In this document: piece by piece, positions 40,286 through 47,952 of the stretch
Position numbering within the stretch: the stretch's first letter is position 1
Layout: every line of letters starts with the position of its first letter
Origin: CAZJBP01 sp964544115
GTDB lineage: Bacteria > Verrucomicrobiota > Kiritimatiellia > UBA8416 > JADHWI01
Length of the DNA stretch: 51,861 nt
Reading direction: 5' to 3'
Assembly: GCA_964544115.1 (NCBI GenBank)
Contig: CAZJBP010000002.1
Span: 1-51,861 of the forward strand
The notes under the pieces: model-generated
Told to the model about the DNA's origin: nothing
The model's input: the letters and a program-made list of their open reading frames with translations, nothing else
The model's database searches: none
Position numbers and translations under genes: made by a program

Positions 40286-40343
40286 GTAATCGTTCTCGTC
40301 GTCGTCCCCGTCCTCGAATCATGTGTATCGAGGAAGAGGACGA
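40286..40343. repeat. Second hexamer-register hairpin repeat
   Basis: TCGTCCCCGTCCTCG (40302-40316) pairs at 13 of 15 positions with CGAGGAAGAGGACGA (40329-40343) around a 12-base loop. On the minus strand the run CGAGGA, CGGGGA, CGACGA, CGAGAA, CGATTA shows a clean 6-base register. It resembles the hexamer hairpin next to the S23-like gene in design and in the GATTA unit, but no S23 gene is here. Confidence 0.65.
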
Positions 40344-40411
40344 AGCCGCCGGCGGCAACGCCAACGGCTTCGCTAAGGATTCGGCGTCTTTTAGGGTGCC
40401 GTCTTTTCTGC

Positions 40412-40441
40412 TTGAAAGGCTCAGCCCTGCGCGTCTACTAT
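40412..40441 (+). promoter_or_regulatory. Sigma-70-type promoter of tRNA-Asp
   Basis: TTGAAA (40412-40417) and TACTAT (40436-40441) are spaced by 18 bases. The expected start lies about 12 bases upstream of the mature tRNA 5' end (40460). A GC-rich stretch follows the -10 box, as often found for stable RNA genes. Confidence 0.6.
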
Positions 40442-40459
40442 GCGCGCTCATTTCGATGC

Positions 40460-40536
40460 GGGGGCGTGGCGCAATTGGTTAGCGCACCGGACTGTCGATC
40501 CGGAAGTTGCGGGTTCGAACCCCGTCGCTCCCGCCA
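40460..40536 (+). tRNA. tRNA-Asp(GTC)
   Basis: This is a 77-base cloverleaf with encoded CCA. The acceptor stem pairs GGGGGCG with CGCTCCC (one G.T), the D arm is GCGCAATTGGTTAGCGC, and the anticodon stem CCGGA/TCCGG encloses CTGTCGA (anticodon GTC). The variable loop is AAGTT and the T arm is GCGGG-TTCGAAC-CCCGT. The discriminator is G, the aspartate identity base. Confidence 0.96.
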
Positions 40537-40657
40537 TTTCTTTCTTGAAGCAGTTAACCTCGCTGATGCGCAGGACCACCCTCGTGCAGTTGCAGCGTGT
40601 GCCCGCGCCGGACGTGCGAGCAGGGCAGCGCGGCGCCGCGCGATAGGAGAGCCGTCG

Positions 40658-41155
40658 ATGCCTGGAAGGGTGAGGCGATGCTACGACCGAGTGCGGGTTC
40701 GTCTGTCGCGAGGCATGCTATGGACCGCGACGGTAGGGTTGGGGGTGTGCGTCGGGGCGGGTGGGTACACCTTCTTCTACGCGAAGGGACTGTCGTACAT
40801 CTCAAATGACCCCGAGGTCTGCGCCAACTGCCATGTGATGCAGTCGTACTATGACGGGTGGGTCAAGTCCAGTCATCACACCGTCGCGGTCTGCAACGAC
40901 TGCCACACGCCTCATCACTTCATCGGCAAGTACATGACCAAGGCGGAAAACGGCCTGCATCATTCCACGGCGTTCACGCTGCAGAACTATCCGGATTCGA
41001 TCCGCATACGTCCAAAGAATGCCAGGATCGTCGGGCGGAATTGCGTTCGCTGCCACGAAGACATGGTGTCAGGCATCCTTGGCCACGGCGGTCGGGAAGG
41101 CGAAGATCCGGACTGCGTGCGATGCCACGCGGGCGTTGGGCATGAACTTGAGTAG
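40658..41155 (+). CDS. nrfH: Cytochrome c nitrite reductase small subunit NrfH
   Basis: The protein has 165 residues from the ATG at 40658 (AGGAG upstream). One N-terminal membrane helix (LWTATVGLGVCVGAGGYTFF) anchors a periplasmic tetraheme domain with four CxxCH sites: C55ANCH, C79NDCH, C129VRCH and C153VRCH. This is the NapC/NirT/NrfH quinol dehydrogenase layout. CHVM after the first heme site fits the unusual Met-ligated heme 1 of NrfH. It passes electrons from menaquinol to NrfA, encoded 30 bases downstream. Open frames that extend upstream cross the tRNA gene and are not real. Confidence 0.95.
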   Translation: MPGRVRRCYDRVRVRLSRGMLWTATVGLGVCVGAGGYTFFYAKGLSYISNDPEVCANCHVMQSYYDGWVKSSHHTVAVCNDCHTPHHFIGKYMTKAENGLHHSTAFTLQNYPDSIRIRPKNARIVGRNCVRCHEDMVSGILGHGGREGEDPDCVRCHAGVGHELE

Positions 41156-41185
41156 TCGTCCGTGCGAGCAGGAAGGAGAACCGTC

Positions 41186-42628
41186 ATGAAGGTCTCGGTG
41201 TCGGGTCGGAAGACCGGTGTTGTCGCCCTCTATATCGTGGCATTCCTGTTGATAGCGTCCGTTGCTGCCGCAGTGATGCTCCTGCTGCAGAACATCGCCC
41301 TGCGCAAGTATGAGGCGAAGAATCCCTACGTCCGCCTGGCGGAGGTGACGGAGGATGATACCGACCCGGCCCAGTGGGGGCTGAACTGGCCGAAGGAGTA
41401 CGATGCCTACAAGCGTACGACACAGTCGACCCACACGCGGTTCGGCGGGCACGGGGGCAGTGAGGCGATGCCGCCGGAAAAGATCGACCGTGACCCGTGG
41501 CTGAAGAGAATGTTCCTTGGGTACGCCTTCTCCATCGACTACCGCGACCGGCGCGGCCACGCCTACATGCTTCAGGATCAGGCAGCCACCGGGCGGCTCA
41601 CGAAACCCCAATCCGGGTCCTGTCTGCACTGCCACGCCTCCATCATGCCACTGTATCGCGACCTGGGCAAAGGGGACGTGATGAAGGGGTTGGAGATGAC
41701 CCAGACGATGAGCTATCAGGAGACGAGCGCGAAGCTGCACGAAATGGGGCACGCGCATCCTGTGTCGTGCGTGGATTGCCACGACCCGAAGAGCATGCGG
41801 CTACGCGTCACCCGCCCGGGCTTCATCAAGGGGATTCAAGTGCTTGCGGCGTCAACGTCCGACGTTCCGCATTTGCCCTCGGTGGAGCTGTGGAGGCAAG
41901 GACCTCGCAAGGAACCCTATGACCCTAACCAGGACTCCACCCGGAACGAAATGCGCTCCTTTGTCTGCGGCCAGTGCCACGTGGAGTACTATTGCGGCGC
42001 CAAGATGCCCCTCACGTTCCCCTGGGGGCAGGGGTTGACCGTTGAGCAGGTGGAGTCCTTCTGGGATGGAACCCGGTTCGAAGACGGGCATCGCTTCTAT
42101 GATTTCAAGCACGCGGAAAGCGGTGCGGAAATCCTGAAGGCCCAGCATCCGGAGTTCGAGATGTGGAGCCAGGGCGTTCACGCCCGCAGCGGGGTCTCTT
42201 GCGCCGATTGTCACATGCCGTACATGCGGGACGGGGCCGCGAAGATTGCTGATCACTGGGTCCGCAGTCCTCTGTTGAATGTCAACCGCGCCTGCCAGCC
42301 CTGCCACAAGTTCCCAGAGGATGAAATCAAGGCGAGGGTCGACATCATACAGGGGCGGAACCATAAGCTCATGCAGCGGGCCGCTGCCGCCCTGATGGCC
42401 GAGATTGACGCCATTCAGGCGGCCAAAGCAGCCGGCATCTCCGAGGATCAGTTGAAGGCGTCTCTGGACATGCAGCGGAAGGCCCAGTGGCGACTGGATT
42501 TTGTTGCGGCGGAGAACTCGATGGGATTCCATGCCCCTCAGGAGGCCGCGCGCATCCTCGGCGAGGCCATCGATTACGCGAGACAGGGCGAAGTGATGGC
42601 GTCGAAGGCCGCCCAGACCAGCCCGTGA
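41186..42628 (+). CDS. nrfA: Ammonia-forming cytochrome c nitrite reductase NrfA (CxxCH type)
   Basis: The protein has 480 residues from the ATG at 41186 (AGGAAGGAGA upstream). An N-terminal signal or anchor (VVALYIVAFLLIASVAAAVM) is followed by the periplasmic pentaheme domain. Heme sites are C146LHCH, C195VDCH, C261GQCH, C339ADCH and C370QPCH. The first site, that of the active-site heme, is CxxCH instead of the CxxCK found in the best-known NrfA proteins, so it belongs to the CxxCH class. QCHVEYYC gives the catalytic tyrosine region and HARSGVSCADCH the catalytic histidine region. It reduces nitrite to ammonium with six electrons. The operon partner is nrfH; no dedicated heme lyase gene is in the window. 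Confidence 0.95.
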   Translation: MKVSVSGRKTGVVALYIVAFLLIASVAAAVMLLLQNIALRKYEAKNPYVRLAEVTEDDTDPAQWGLNWPKEYDAYKRTTQSTHTRFGGHGGSEAMPPEKIDRDPWLKRMFLGYAFSIDYRDRRGHAYMLQDQAATGRLTKPQSGSCLHCHASIMPLYRDLGKGDVMKGLEMTQTMSYQETSAKLHEMGHAHPVSCVDCHDPKSMRLRVTRPGFIKGIQVLAASTSDVPHLPSVELWRQGPRKEPYDPNQDSTRNEMRSFVCGQCHVEYYCGAKMPLTFPWGQGLTVEQVESFWDGTRFEDGHRFYDFKHAESGAEILKAQHPEFEMWSQGVHARSGVSCADCHMPYMRDGAAKIADHWVRSPLLNVNRACQPCHKFPEDEIKARVDIIQGRNHKLMQRAAAALMAEIDAIQAAKAAGISEDQLKASLDMQRKAQWRLDFVAAENSMGFHAPQEAARILGEAIDYARQGEVMASKAAQTSP

Positions 42629-42634
42629 CGCGGC

Positions 42635-42655
42635 CGCCACCTCGCAAGAGGGGCG
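42635..42655. terminator. Hairpin between convergent nrfA and DUF1015 genes
   Basis: CGCC-A-CCTC pairs with GAGG-GGCG around a GCAA tetraloop: eight pairs with one bulged A. It sits in the 42-base gap between convergent stops and could act in both directions. No T-tract follows, so classical intrinsic termination is uncertain. Confidence 0.4.
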
Positions 42656-42670
42656 CTGGCGTCGCGGTCA

Positions 42671-43888
42671 TCAGATCGCGTGCATGAGCAGGCCCGAGCG
42701 GAGCTTCGGTTCGAACCACGTGCTCTTCGGGGGCATGATGCCGCCGGCGTCGGCGATGGCCATCATCTGGTCCACGGTCACGGGGTGCATCGAGAAGGCC
42801 ACGGCCATGGCGCCGCCGTCCACGTGGCGGACGAGTTCGCCCGTCCCGCGGATGCCGCCGACGAAGTCGATGCGCTTGGACGTCCGCGGATCGTCAATGC
42901 CGAGGAGCGGCGCCAGCACGCGGTCCTGGAGCACGCTGACGTCGAGCGAGGCCATGGGGTCGGATCCCGGGGGGAGATCCCAGGCCAGCCCGTACCAGCG
43001 TCCGGCCAGGTACATGCTGCAGGTGCGGGGGCGGTTGGGCGACGGGGCTGGGTCCGGAGTCACGCGGAAGATCCGCGCCACTTCGGCGAGGAACGCTTCC
43101 GGCGTGCGCCCGTTGAGGTCCTTTACGCAGCGGTTGTAGGGCATGATCCTCAGCTGGCTGGATGGAAAGAGCACCGTCAGGAACCACTGCGACGAGGCGT
43201 CGGGGATTTGCGTTGATGCGCGGGCCGCCAGCTCCCGCGCGGCGCGGACCGCTGCGGCGCAGCGGTGGTGGCCGTCGGCGATGTAGGCGGTGGGGATGTC
43301 GTGGAAGGCGGTGACAAACGCCGCCGGGTCGGGCACGCGCCAGATGGTGTGCGTGACCCCGTCGGGGGAACTCACCTCCATCATTGGCGCCGCCTTCTCG
43401 GTTTCGGCGGTGAGCTGGTCCACCCGCGTGTTGTCGCGATGCGTCAGCAGTGCGGGGCCGACCTGGGCGCGCAGCGCGAGAATGTGGCGCGTGCGGTCCT
43501 CCTCCTTGTCCGCGCGCGTCTTCTCGTGAACCCGGACCACGCCGGTCGCGTAGTCGCGGACGTGGCAGCAGGCGACGACGCCGTGCTGCACGTGATCGCC
43601 CATCCGCTGCCGGTAGACGTAGATGCGCTCGCCGGAGTCGCGCTCGATCACCCCGGCATCGAGAAAGCGACGGAAGGTGGCGGCGGCGTGGGCGTAGGCC
43701 TCATCGGCGTGGGGGTCGGCCCCGTCCGGCATATCGATCTCAGGCCGGGAGACGTGGAGCAGGCTCCAGGGCTCGCCCTGCGCCAGTTGCCGCGCTTCGG
43801 CGGTATTCACGGTGTCGTAGGGGGGGGCGGCCACGCGCTGGGCGAGGTCGGGGCGCGGGTGCAAGGCGGTGAACGGACTGATGCGCAA
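42671..43888 (-). CDS. DUF1015-family protein
   Basis: The protein has 405 residues starting at TTG (43888), which follows GGAGGAG; the open frame runs much further upstream, but only from here on is it family-like. DUF1015 features are ISPFTALHPRPDLAQRVAAPPYDTV, VHEKTRADKEEDRTRHI, ADGHHRCAAAVRAARE, DLNGRTPEAFL and DFVGGIRGTGELV. The family is widespread, cytosolic and often annotated as a SpoOJ/ParA/ParB/repB-like or phosphatase-associated protein without firm evidence; the biochemical role is unknown. It is transcribed convergently to nrfA and divergently from the beta-helix gene. Confidence 0.85.
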   Translation of the reverse strand: MRISPFTALHPRPDLAQRVAAPPYDTVNTAEARQLAQGEPWSLLHVSRPEIDMPDGADPHADEAYAHAAATFRRFLDAGVIERDSGERIYVYRQRMGDHVQHGVVACCHVRDYATGVVRVHEKTRADKEEDRTRHILALRAQVGPALLTHRDNTRVDQLTAETEKAAPMMEVSSPDGVTHTIWRVPDPAAFVTAFHDIPTAYIADGHHRCAAAVRAARELAARASTQIPDASSQWFLTVLFPSSQLRIMPYNRCVKDLNGRTPEAFLAEVARIFRVTPDPAPSPNRPRTCSMYLAGRWYGLAWDLPPGSDPMASLDVSVLQDRVLAPLLGIDDPRTSKRIDFVGGIRGTGELVRHVDGGAMAVAFSMHPVTVDQMMAIADAGGIMPPKSTWFEPKLRSGLLMHAI

Positions 43889-43970
43889 GGCTGACTCCTC
43901 CAGTTGAGGAGGCGATTCAAGCCGAAGCCCGCACGGCCTGTCAATCGCCGAAAGGGCCGCAACGTTTGGA

Positions 43971-43999
43971 TTGTTCCGGCGGCGGAATTCCGGTATCGA
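43971..43999 (+). promoter_or_regulatory. Candidate promoter for the beta-helix/glmM unit
   Basis: TTGTTC (43971-43976) and TATCGA (43994-43999) are separated by 17 bases, about 70 bases upstream of the ATG at 44069. Both boxes are imperfect. A short inverted repeat GGCGATT/AATCGCC (43911-43917, 43943-43949) lies upstream. Confidence 0.35.
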
Positions 44000-44068
44000 T
44001 AGGTTGGCGGCCGCGAGCGATGGTTTTATCTCTTCAGCGTCTGTCCGCAGAAGGGCGGTGACGGTAGA

Positions 44069-45310
44069 ATGATAGCGATTCCCCTCCTGGTTCAGGCGTT
44101 GATGAACCGCGGCGTGCGGGTGCACGCCCCCACCTCGGTTCACATTGACCCCGGCGTCGACGTCTCGCGCATCGAGCAGGGGGTGGCGATTCACGCCGGC
44201 TGCCGGCTCTTCGGGGCGCAGCTGTCCATCGGCCCGGGGTGCGAGATCGGCCGCGAGGCGCCGGCGACGCTCACGGACTGCCGCCTGGGTTCCCGTGTGG
44301 TCTTTGCAGGCGGGTGCGCGACGGATGCCGTGTTTCTCGACGGCGTCTCGGTGGGGTCGGGGGCGCACGTGCGCGCCGGCACGTTGCTGGAGGAGCAGTC
44401 CATCGCCGCCCACACGGTGGGGCTGAAGCAGACGGTGCTGATGCCGTTCGTCACGCTGGGCAGCCTGATCAACTTCTGCGATTGCCTGATGGCCGGCGGC
44501 ACCGACCGCGGCAACCACTCCGAGGTCGGCTCGTCCTATGTCCACTTCAACTTCACGCCGCACCATGACAAGGCCACCCCGTCGCTGATCGGCGACGTGC
44601 CGCGCGGGGTCATGCTCGACCAGCCCCCGATCTTCCTCGGCGGCCAGGGCGGGCTGGTGGGGCCCTGCCGGGTTGAATACGGCACGGTCATCGCGGCCGG
44701 GACGGTTTACCGGCACGACGTCGCGGAGAAGGGGTCGCTGGTGTTCGGGCAGTTCTCCCGGCCGGCCGGCCAGGCCGGCTACGTGGCCGGCCTGTACGGC
44801 GACATCCGCCGCCAGGTGACGAACAACCTGATCTACATCGGCAACCTGGCGGCGCTGACGGCGTGGTACCGGCACGCCCGCGAGCCGTTCCTCTCTCGCA
44901 CCCCTTCCGGCGCGCGCTGCCTCGGAGGCGCCTTGGCGGGGCTGGAGGCGATGGTGAACGAGCGCCTGGCCCGCATGCGCGAACTGGCCGGGAAGATGCC
45001 GGCCTCGATCGATCTTGCGCGCCATCGCAATGCCGCGGCGCTCAACGACCGCGCGCACCGCGATCAGGCCTGTCTGGCCGATCGGTGGGCGAAGGCCGAG
45101 GCGCGCCTGCGCGTTGCGGCGGCCGCGGGTGTCGCCGAGGCGGATCGCGACACCGTCCTCGCCGGGCTGAAACGGGCGGGCGACAAGGGCGACTACGTCG
45201 CCGCGGTGAAGGCGCTCTCATCCGAATCGCGGGCCGCAGGCACGCGGTGGCTGCAGGCGATCGTCGACGCCGTGGTCGCCGCCGCGCAGGTGCTGGACGC
45301 CAAGGACTGA
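44069..45310 (+). CDS. Left-handed beta-helix (GlmU C-terminal-like) protein, possible sugar nucleotidyl/acyltransferase relative
   Basis: The 413-residue protein has residues about 20-230 forming hexapeptide-repeat-like turns (VSRIEQGVAIHAGCRLFGAQ, GPGCEIGREAPATLTDCRLG, GSGAHVRAGTLLEEQSIAAH) typical of left-handed beta-helix acyltransferases. GGTDRGNHSEVGSSYVHFNF and PPIFLGGQGGLVGPCRVEYG resemble GlmU-related proteins found in Chlamydiae and other PVC members. The N-terminal nucleotidyltransferase domain of GlmU is absent. The C-terminal 150 residues are helical. It lies 79 bases upstream of glmM on the same strand, so a role in UDP-N-acetylglucosamine or amino-sugar metabolism is likely. 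The exact reaction is unknown. Confidence 0.65.
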   Translation: MIAIPLLVQALMNRGVRVHAPTSVHIDPGVDVSRIEQGVAIHAGCRLFGAQLSIGPGCEIGREAPATLTDCRLGSRVVFAGGCATDAVFLDGVSVGSGAHVRAGTLLEEQSIAAHTVGLKQTVLMPFVTLGSLINFCDCLMAGGTDRGNHSEVGSSYVHFNFTPHHDKATPSLIGDVPRGVMLDQPPIFLGGQGGLVGPCRVEYGTVIAAGTVYRHDVAEKGSLVFGQFSRPAGQAGYVAGLYGDIRRQVTNNLIYIGNLAALTAWYRHAREPFLSRTPSGARCLGGALAGLEAMVNERLARMRELAGKMPASIDLARHRNAAALNDRAHRDQACLADRWAKAEARLRVAAAAGVAEADRDTVLAGLKRAGDKGDYVAAVKALSSESRAAGTRWLQAIVDAVVAAAQVLDAKD

Positions 45311-45389
45311 GGCCCTGAGGGTGGGGCGGCGGCGCGTCCACCCCGGGTGAACACCGGGCAACGAACCAACAAACGCAGGAGGCTCCATC

Positions 45390-46739
45390 GTGGGCGATCT
45401 CTTCGGTACGGACGGCGTGCGGGGCGTGGCAAATGTGCACCCGATGACCGCCGAAACGGCGATGGCCATCGGGCGTGCCGCGGCCCGGGTCTGCCGCCGC
45501 GGCGAGCACCGGCATCGCATCGTCATCGGCAAGGATACCCGCCTGAGCGGCTACATGATCGAGACCGCGCTGACCTCGGGCATCTGTTCCATGGGCGTGG
45601 ATGTCCTGCTGGTCGGCCCGGTGCCGACGCCGGGCATCGCGTTCATCACGCGCAGCATGCGGGCCGATGCGGGCATCGTCATCTCGGCCTCGCACAACCC
45701 GTACCAGGACAACGGCATCAAGATCTTCTCCCGCGAGGGATTCAAGATCTCCGACGAGCAGGAGCAGCGCATCGAGAGCCTCGTCCTCACCGGCGAAGCC
45801 ACCCGGCTCAGCGCCGCGCCGGAGGACATCGGCAAGGCCCAGCGCATCGACGACGCCATCGGCCGCTACATCGAGTTCTGCAAGCAGACCTTCCCCAACG
45901 AGCTGACCCTGGACGGGCTGAAGCTGGTCGTGGACTGCGCCAACGGCGCCACGTACCGGGTGGCGCCGATCATCTTCTCCGAGCTCGGAGCGGAGGTCAT
46001 CGCCATCCACAACCATCCCGATGGGCGCAACATCAACGCGGGCTGCGGCTCGCAGCACACCGCGGACCTCGCCGCCGCGGTGCGCGAGGCCGGGGCTCAC
46101 GCCGGGCTGGCCTTCGACGGCGACGGGGACCGGCTCATCGCCGTGGATGAAGCCGGCGTCGAGCTGACCGGCGACCACCTCATTGCGATTGCGGCCCGCG
46201 ACATGCAGGCGCGCGGCGTGCTGCGCGGCGGCCGGGTGGTGGTGACGCCGATGAGCAACCTGGGCTTGCGGCTGGCGCTGGACGCCATGGGGGTGAGCCA
46301 TGAGGATGCCCCGGTCGGCGACCGCAACGTGCTGGAACTCATGCGCGCCCGCGGCGCCGTGCTGGGGGGCGAGCAGTCGGGCCACGTGATCTACCTGGAC
46401 CGCCACACGACCGGGGACGGGATCGTCTCCGCGCTGCAGCTGCTCGCGGTCATGTGCCGGTCGGGGGCGCGGCTGTCGGAGCTGCGCGGCGTCTTTACGC
46501 CGGCTCCCCAGACGCTGATCAACGTGGAGGTGCGCGCCAAGCCGGACCTGTCGAAGGTGCCCGAACTGCAGGCCGCGATCGCCGACGCGGAGCGGCGCCT
46601 TGATGGGAAGGGGCGTGTGCTGGTACGTTACTCCGGCACGCAGTTGCTGTGCCGCGTCATGGTTGAGGCCTCGGCGGAGACGTTGACGCAGTCCATCGCA
46701 TCGGAACTGGAGGCGAAGGTTCGTGAACTGTTGGGGTGA
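45390..46739 (+). CDS. glmM: Phosphoglucosamine mutase
   Basis: The protein has 449 residues from GTG at 45390 (GCAGGAGG upstream). GlmM interconverts glucosamine-6- and -1-phosphate for UDP-N-acetylglucosamine, peptidoglycan and lipopolysaccharide. Motifs: LFGTDGVRGVAN at the N terminus, the active-site serine loop GIVISASHNPYQDNGIK (Ser101), the metal loop FDGDGDRLI, GGEQSGH for sugar specificity, and a C-terminal phosphate loop RYSGTQ (RxSGTE in most homologs). The length and the single GEQSGH loop favour GlmM over phosphomannomutase. Its 3' end overlaps the next gene by 17 bases, giving tight coupling to a secreted zinc-knuckle protein of unknown role. Confidence 0.94.
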   Translation: MGDLFGTDGVRGVANVHPMTAETAMAIGRAAARVCRRGEHRHRIVIGKDTRLSGYMIETALTSGICSMGVDVLLVGPVPTPGIAFITRSMRADAGIVISASHNPYQDNGIKIFSREGFKISDEQEQRIESLVLTGEATRLSAAPEDIGKAQRIDDAIGRYIEFCKQTFPNELTLDGLKLVVDCANGATYRVAPIIFSELGAEVIAIHNHPDGRNINAGCGSQHTADLAAAVREAGAHAGLAFDGDGDRLIAVDEAGVELTGDHLIAIAARDMQARGVLRGGRVVVTPMSNLGLRLALDAMGVSHEDAPVGDRNVLELMRARGAVLGGEQSGHVIYLDRHTTGDGIVSALQLLAVMCRSGARLSELRGVFTPAPQTLINVEVRAKPDLSKVPELQAAIADAERRLDGKGRVLVRYSGTQLLCRVMVEASAETLTQSIASELEAKVRELLG

Positions 46740-47919
46740 AGAGGGCAGTGTGGCCGGCGCGCGTCGGCGCGGTGGGTGTCTGTTGAGCGGCTGGTGGCGG
46801 GCGGCTCTGGCCTTTGCGCTGGTGGGCGTTTCGGCGTCCGCCGCCCAGAAGAACGATCTAGTCGTCCTGCGCGCGTCGTTCGAGGATTCGCTGACGAAGA
46901 TCGTTGCCGAACACAAGGCCCGGGTACAGGCCGTGCCGGAGACCTATGTCGCCGGGCTCAAGGCGCTGATGGAGTCGAGGCAGAAGGCTGGCGATCTGGA
47001 CAGCCTGCTCCGTGTTCGCTCGGAGTTCGAGCGCTTCGAGCGCGAGCAGTCCGTGCCCGAGGCGTCGCGGGCGGATGCGTCCCCCGAGGTCAAGGCCCTG
47101 CAGGAACAGTACCTCAAGGGCGGCGTCGCGGCGGGGGCTGAGAAGAGGGGGCTGATTCTCGCGCTGGCCGACCGGTATGTGGCGCAACTGAATGAGCGGG
47201 TGCGTTCGTCGACACAGGCTGGCGACATCGACGGGGCTCTCGCATATCGCGGCGAGATTGAACGCGCCCAAGCGCTGCCCGAGGTTGCGGCCGCAGAATT
47301 CGATCGTGCGGCCGAAGTTCCCTCCGGCGTCGGCGTGGCCGCGCCGGCGCCGCCGCCCGGGGCGGGCGACAAGTGTCCGGCCTGCGCCGGCGGCGGCAAG
47401 GGGCGTGTCGTGTGTGCGGCCTGCGGCGGGGTGGGAGAGTGCAGCGCGTGCGGCGGCCACGGCAAGCGTGCGGGGCTGGGCTCCAGTATGCTCATGTGCA
47501 CGGCGTGCCGCGGGTCCGGCAAGTGCAGAACCTGCGGAGGGTCGGGACAGACGGACACCTCCGCCGCCTGCGAACTGTGCCAGGGAAGCGGGCGTGTCAA
47601 GATGGTCGAACTGAAGGGGGTGCTGGACGCCCCTGGCAGCTATGAAGGCAAGACGGTGTGTGTGCGCGTCCGCGTGACGCGCGCCAACCTGTGGGGCGAT
47701 CCAACGTCGTGGAACGTCGGCACGGTGGGCGTGGCGCTCAGGGATCCGTCGCCGGAGGATGAGGGGGCGTGGATTCCGTCGAGAGAAATCCCCGTGGCCT
47801 CGAGGGCTGTGGCTGGAAAGCTGGCCCGGCTCGTCGGCAAGGGAGGCGGGCCCCTGGTGGCGACGTTGAAGGTCGGGACATCCCAGAGCCCTGTCATACA
47901 AGATGTCTATGGCCCCTGA
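46723..47919 (+). CDS. Secreted protein with six DnaJ-like zinc knuckles, unknown function
   Basis: The protein has 398 residues from GTG at 46723, which overlaps glmM and has GGAGG nine bases upstream; a GTG at 46750 is also possible. A signal-like hydrophobic segment (WWRAALAFALVGVSASAAQ) is followed by a charged helical region (45-195). Residues 218-289 hold six CxxC pairs (C218/C221, C231/C234, C240/C243, C259/C262, C268/C271, C283/C286), mostly CxxCxGxG as in the DnaJ zinc domain, which has four. The C-terminal domain (about 297-398) is beta-rich (EGKTVCVRVRVTRANLWGDP). There is no J domain. It might bind unfolded proteins or act in disulfide chemistry outside the cytoplasm; this is inference. 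Confidence 0.7.
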   Translation: MNCWGEEGSVAGARRRGGCLLSGWWRAALAFALVGVSASAAQKNDLVVLRASFEDSLTKIVAEHKARVQAVPETYVAGLKALMESRQKAGDLDSLLRVRSEFERFEREQSVPEASRADASPEVKALQEQYLKGGVAAGAEKRGLILALADRYVAQLNERVRSSTQAGDIDGALAYRGEIERAQALPEVAAAEFDRAAEVPSGVGVAAPAPPPGAGDKCPACAGGGKGRVVCAACGGVGECSACGGHGKRAGLGSSMLMCTACRGSGKCRTCGGSGQTDTSAACELCQGSGRVKMVELKGVLDAPGSYEGKTVCVRVRVTRANLWGDPTSWNVGTVGVALRDPSPEDEGAWIPSREIPVASRAVAGKLARLVGKGGGPLVATLKVGTSQSPVIQDVYGP

Positions 47920-47952
47920 TGGCAGGCACGTTCCGCAGGCCTTTCAAGGCCG

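Larger units (their letters stand above)
40161..40459. other. Intergenic space with a hexamer-register hairpin and tRNA promoter
   Basis: Nearly 300 bases have no supportable gene. They hold the hairpin repeat at 40286-40343 and the promoter of tRNA-Asp (40412-40441). Open frames here have no recognisable features and atypical composition. Confidence 0.6.

Noticed and set aside
40166..40657. Upstream extension of nrfH
   Set aside because: The open frame crosses the tRNA-Asp gene and a hairpin repeat. The conserved N terminus starts at 40658.
45042..46916. 624-codon minus-strand open frame
   Set aside because: It runs opposite glmM and the beta-helix gene, both clearly recognised on the plus strand.
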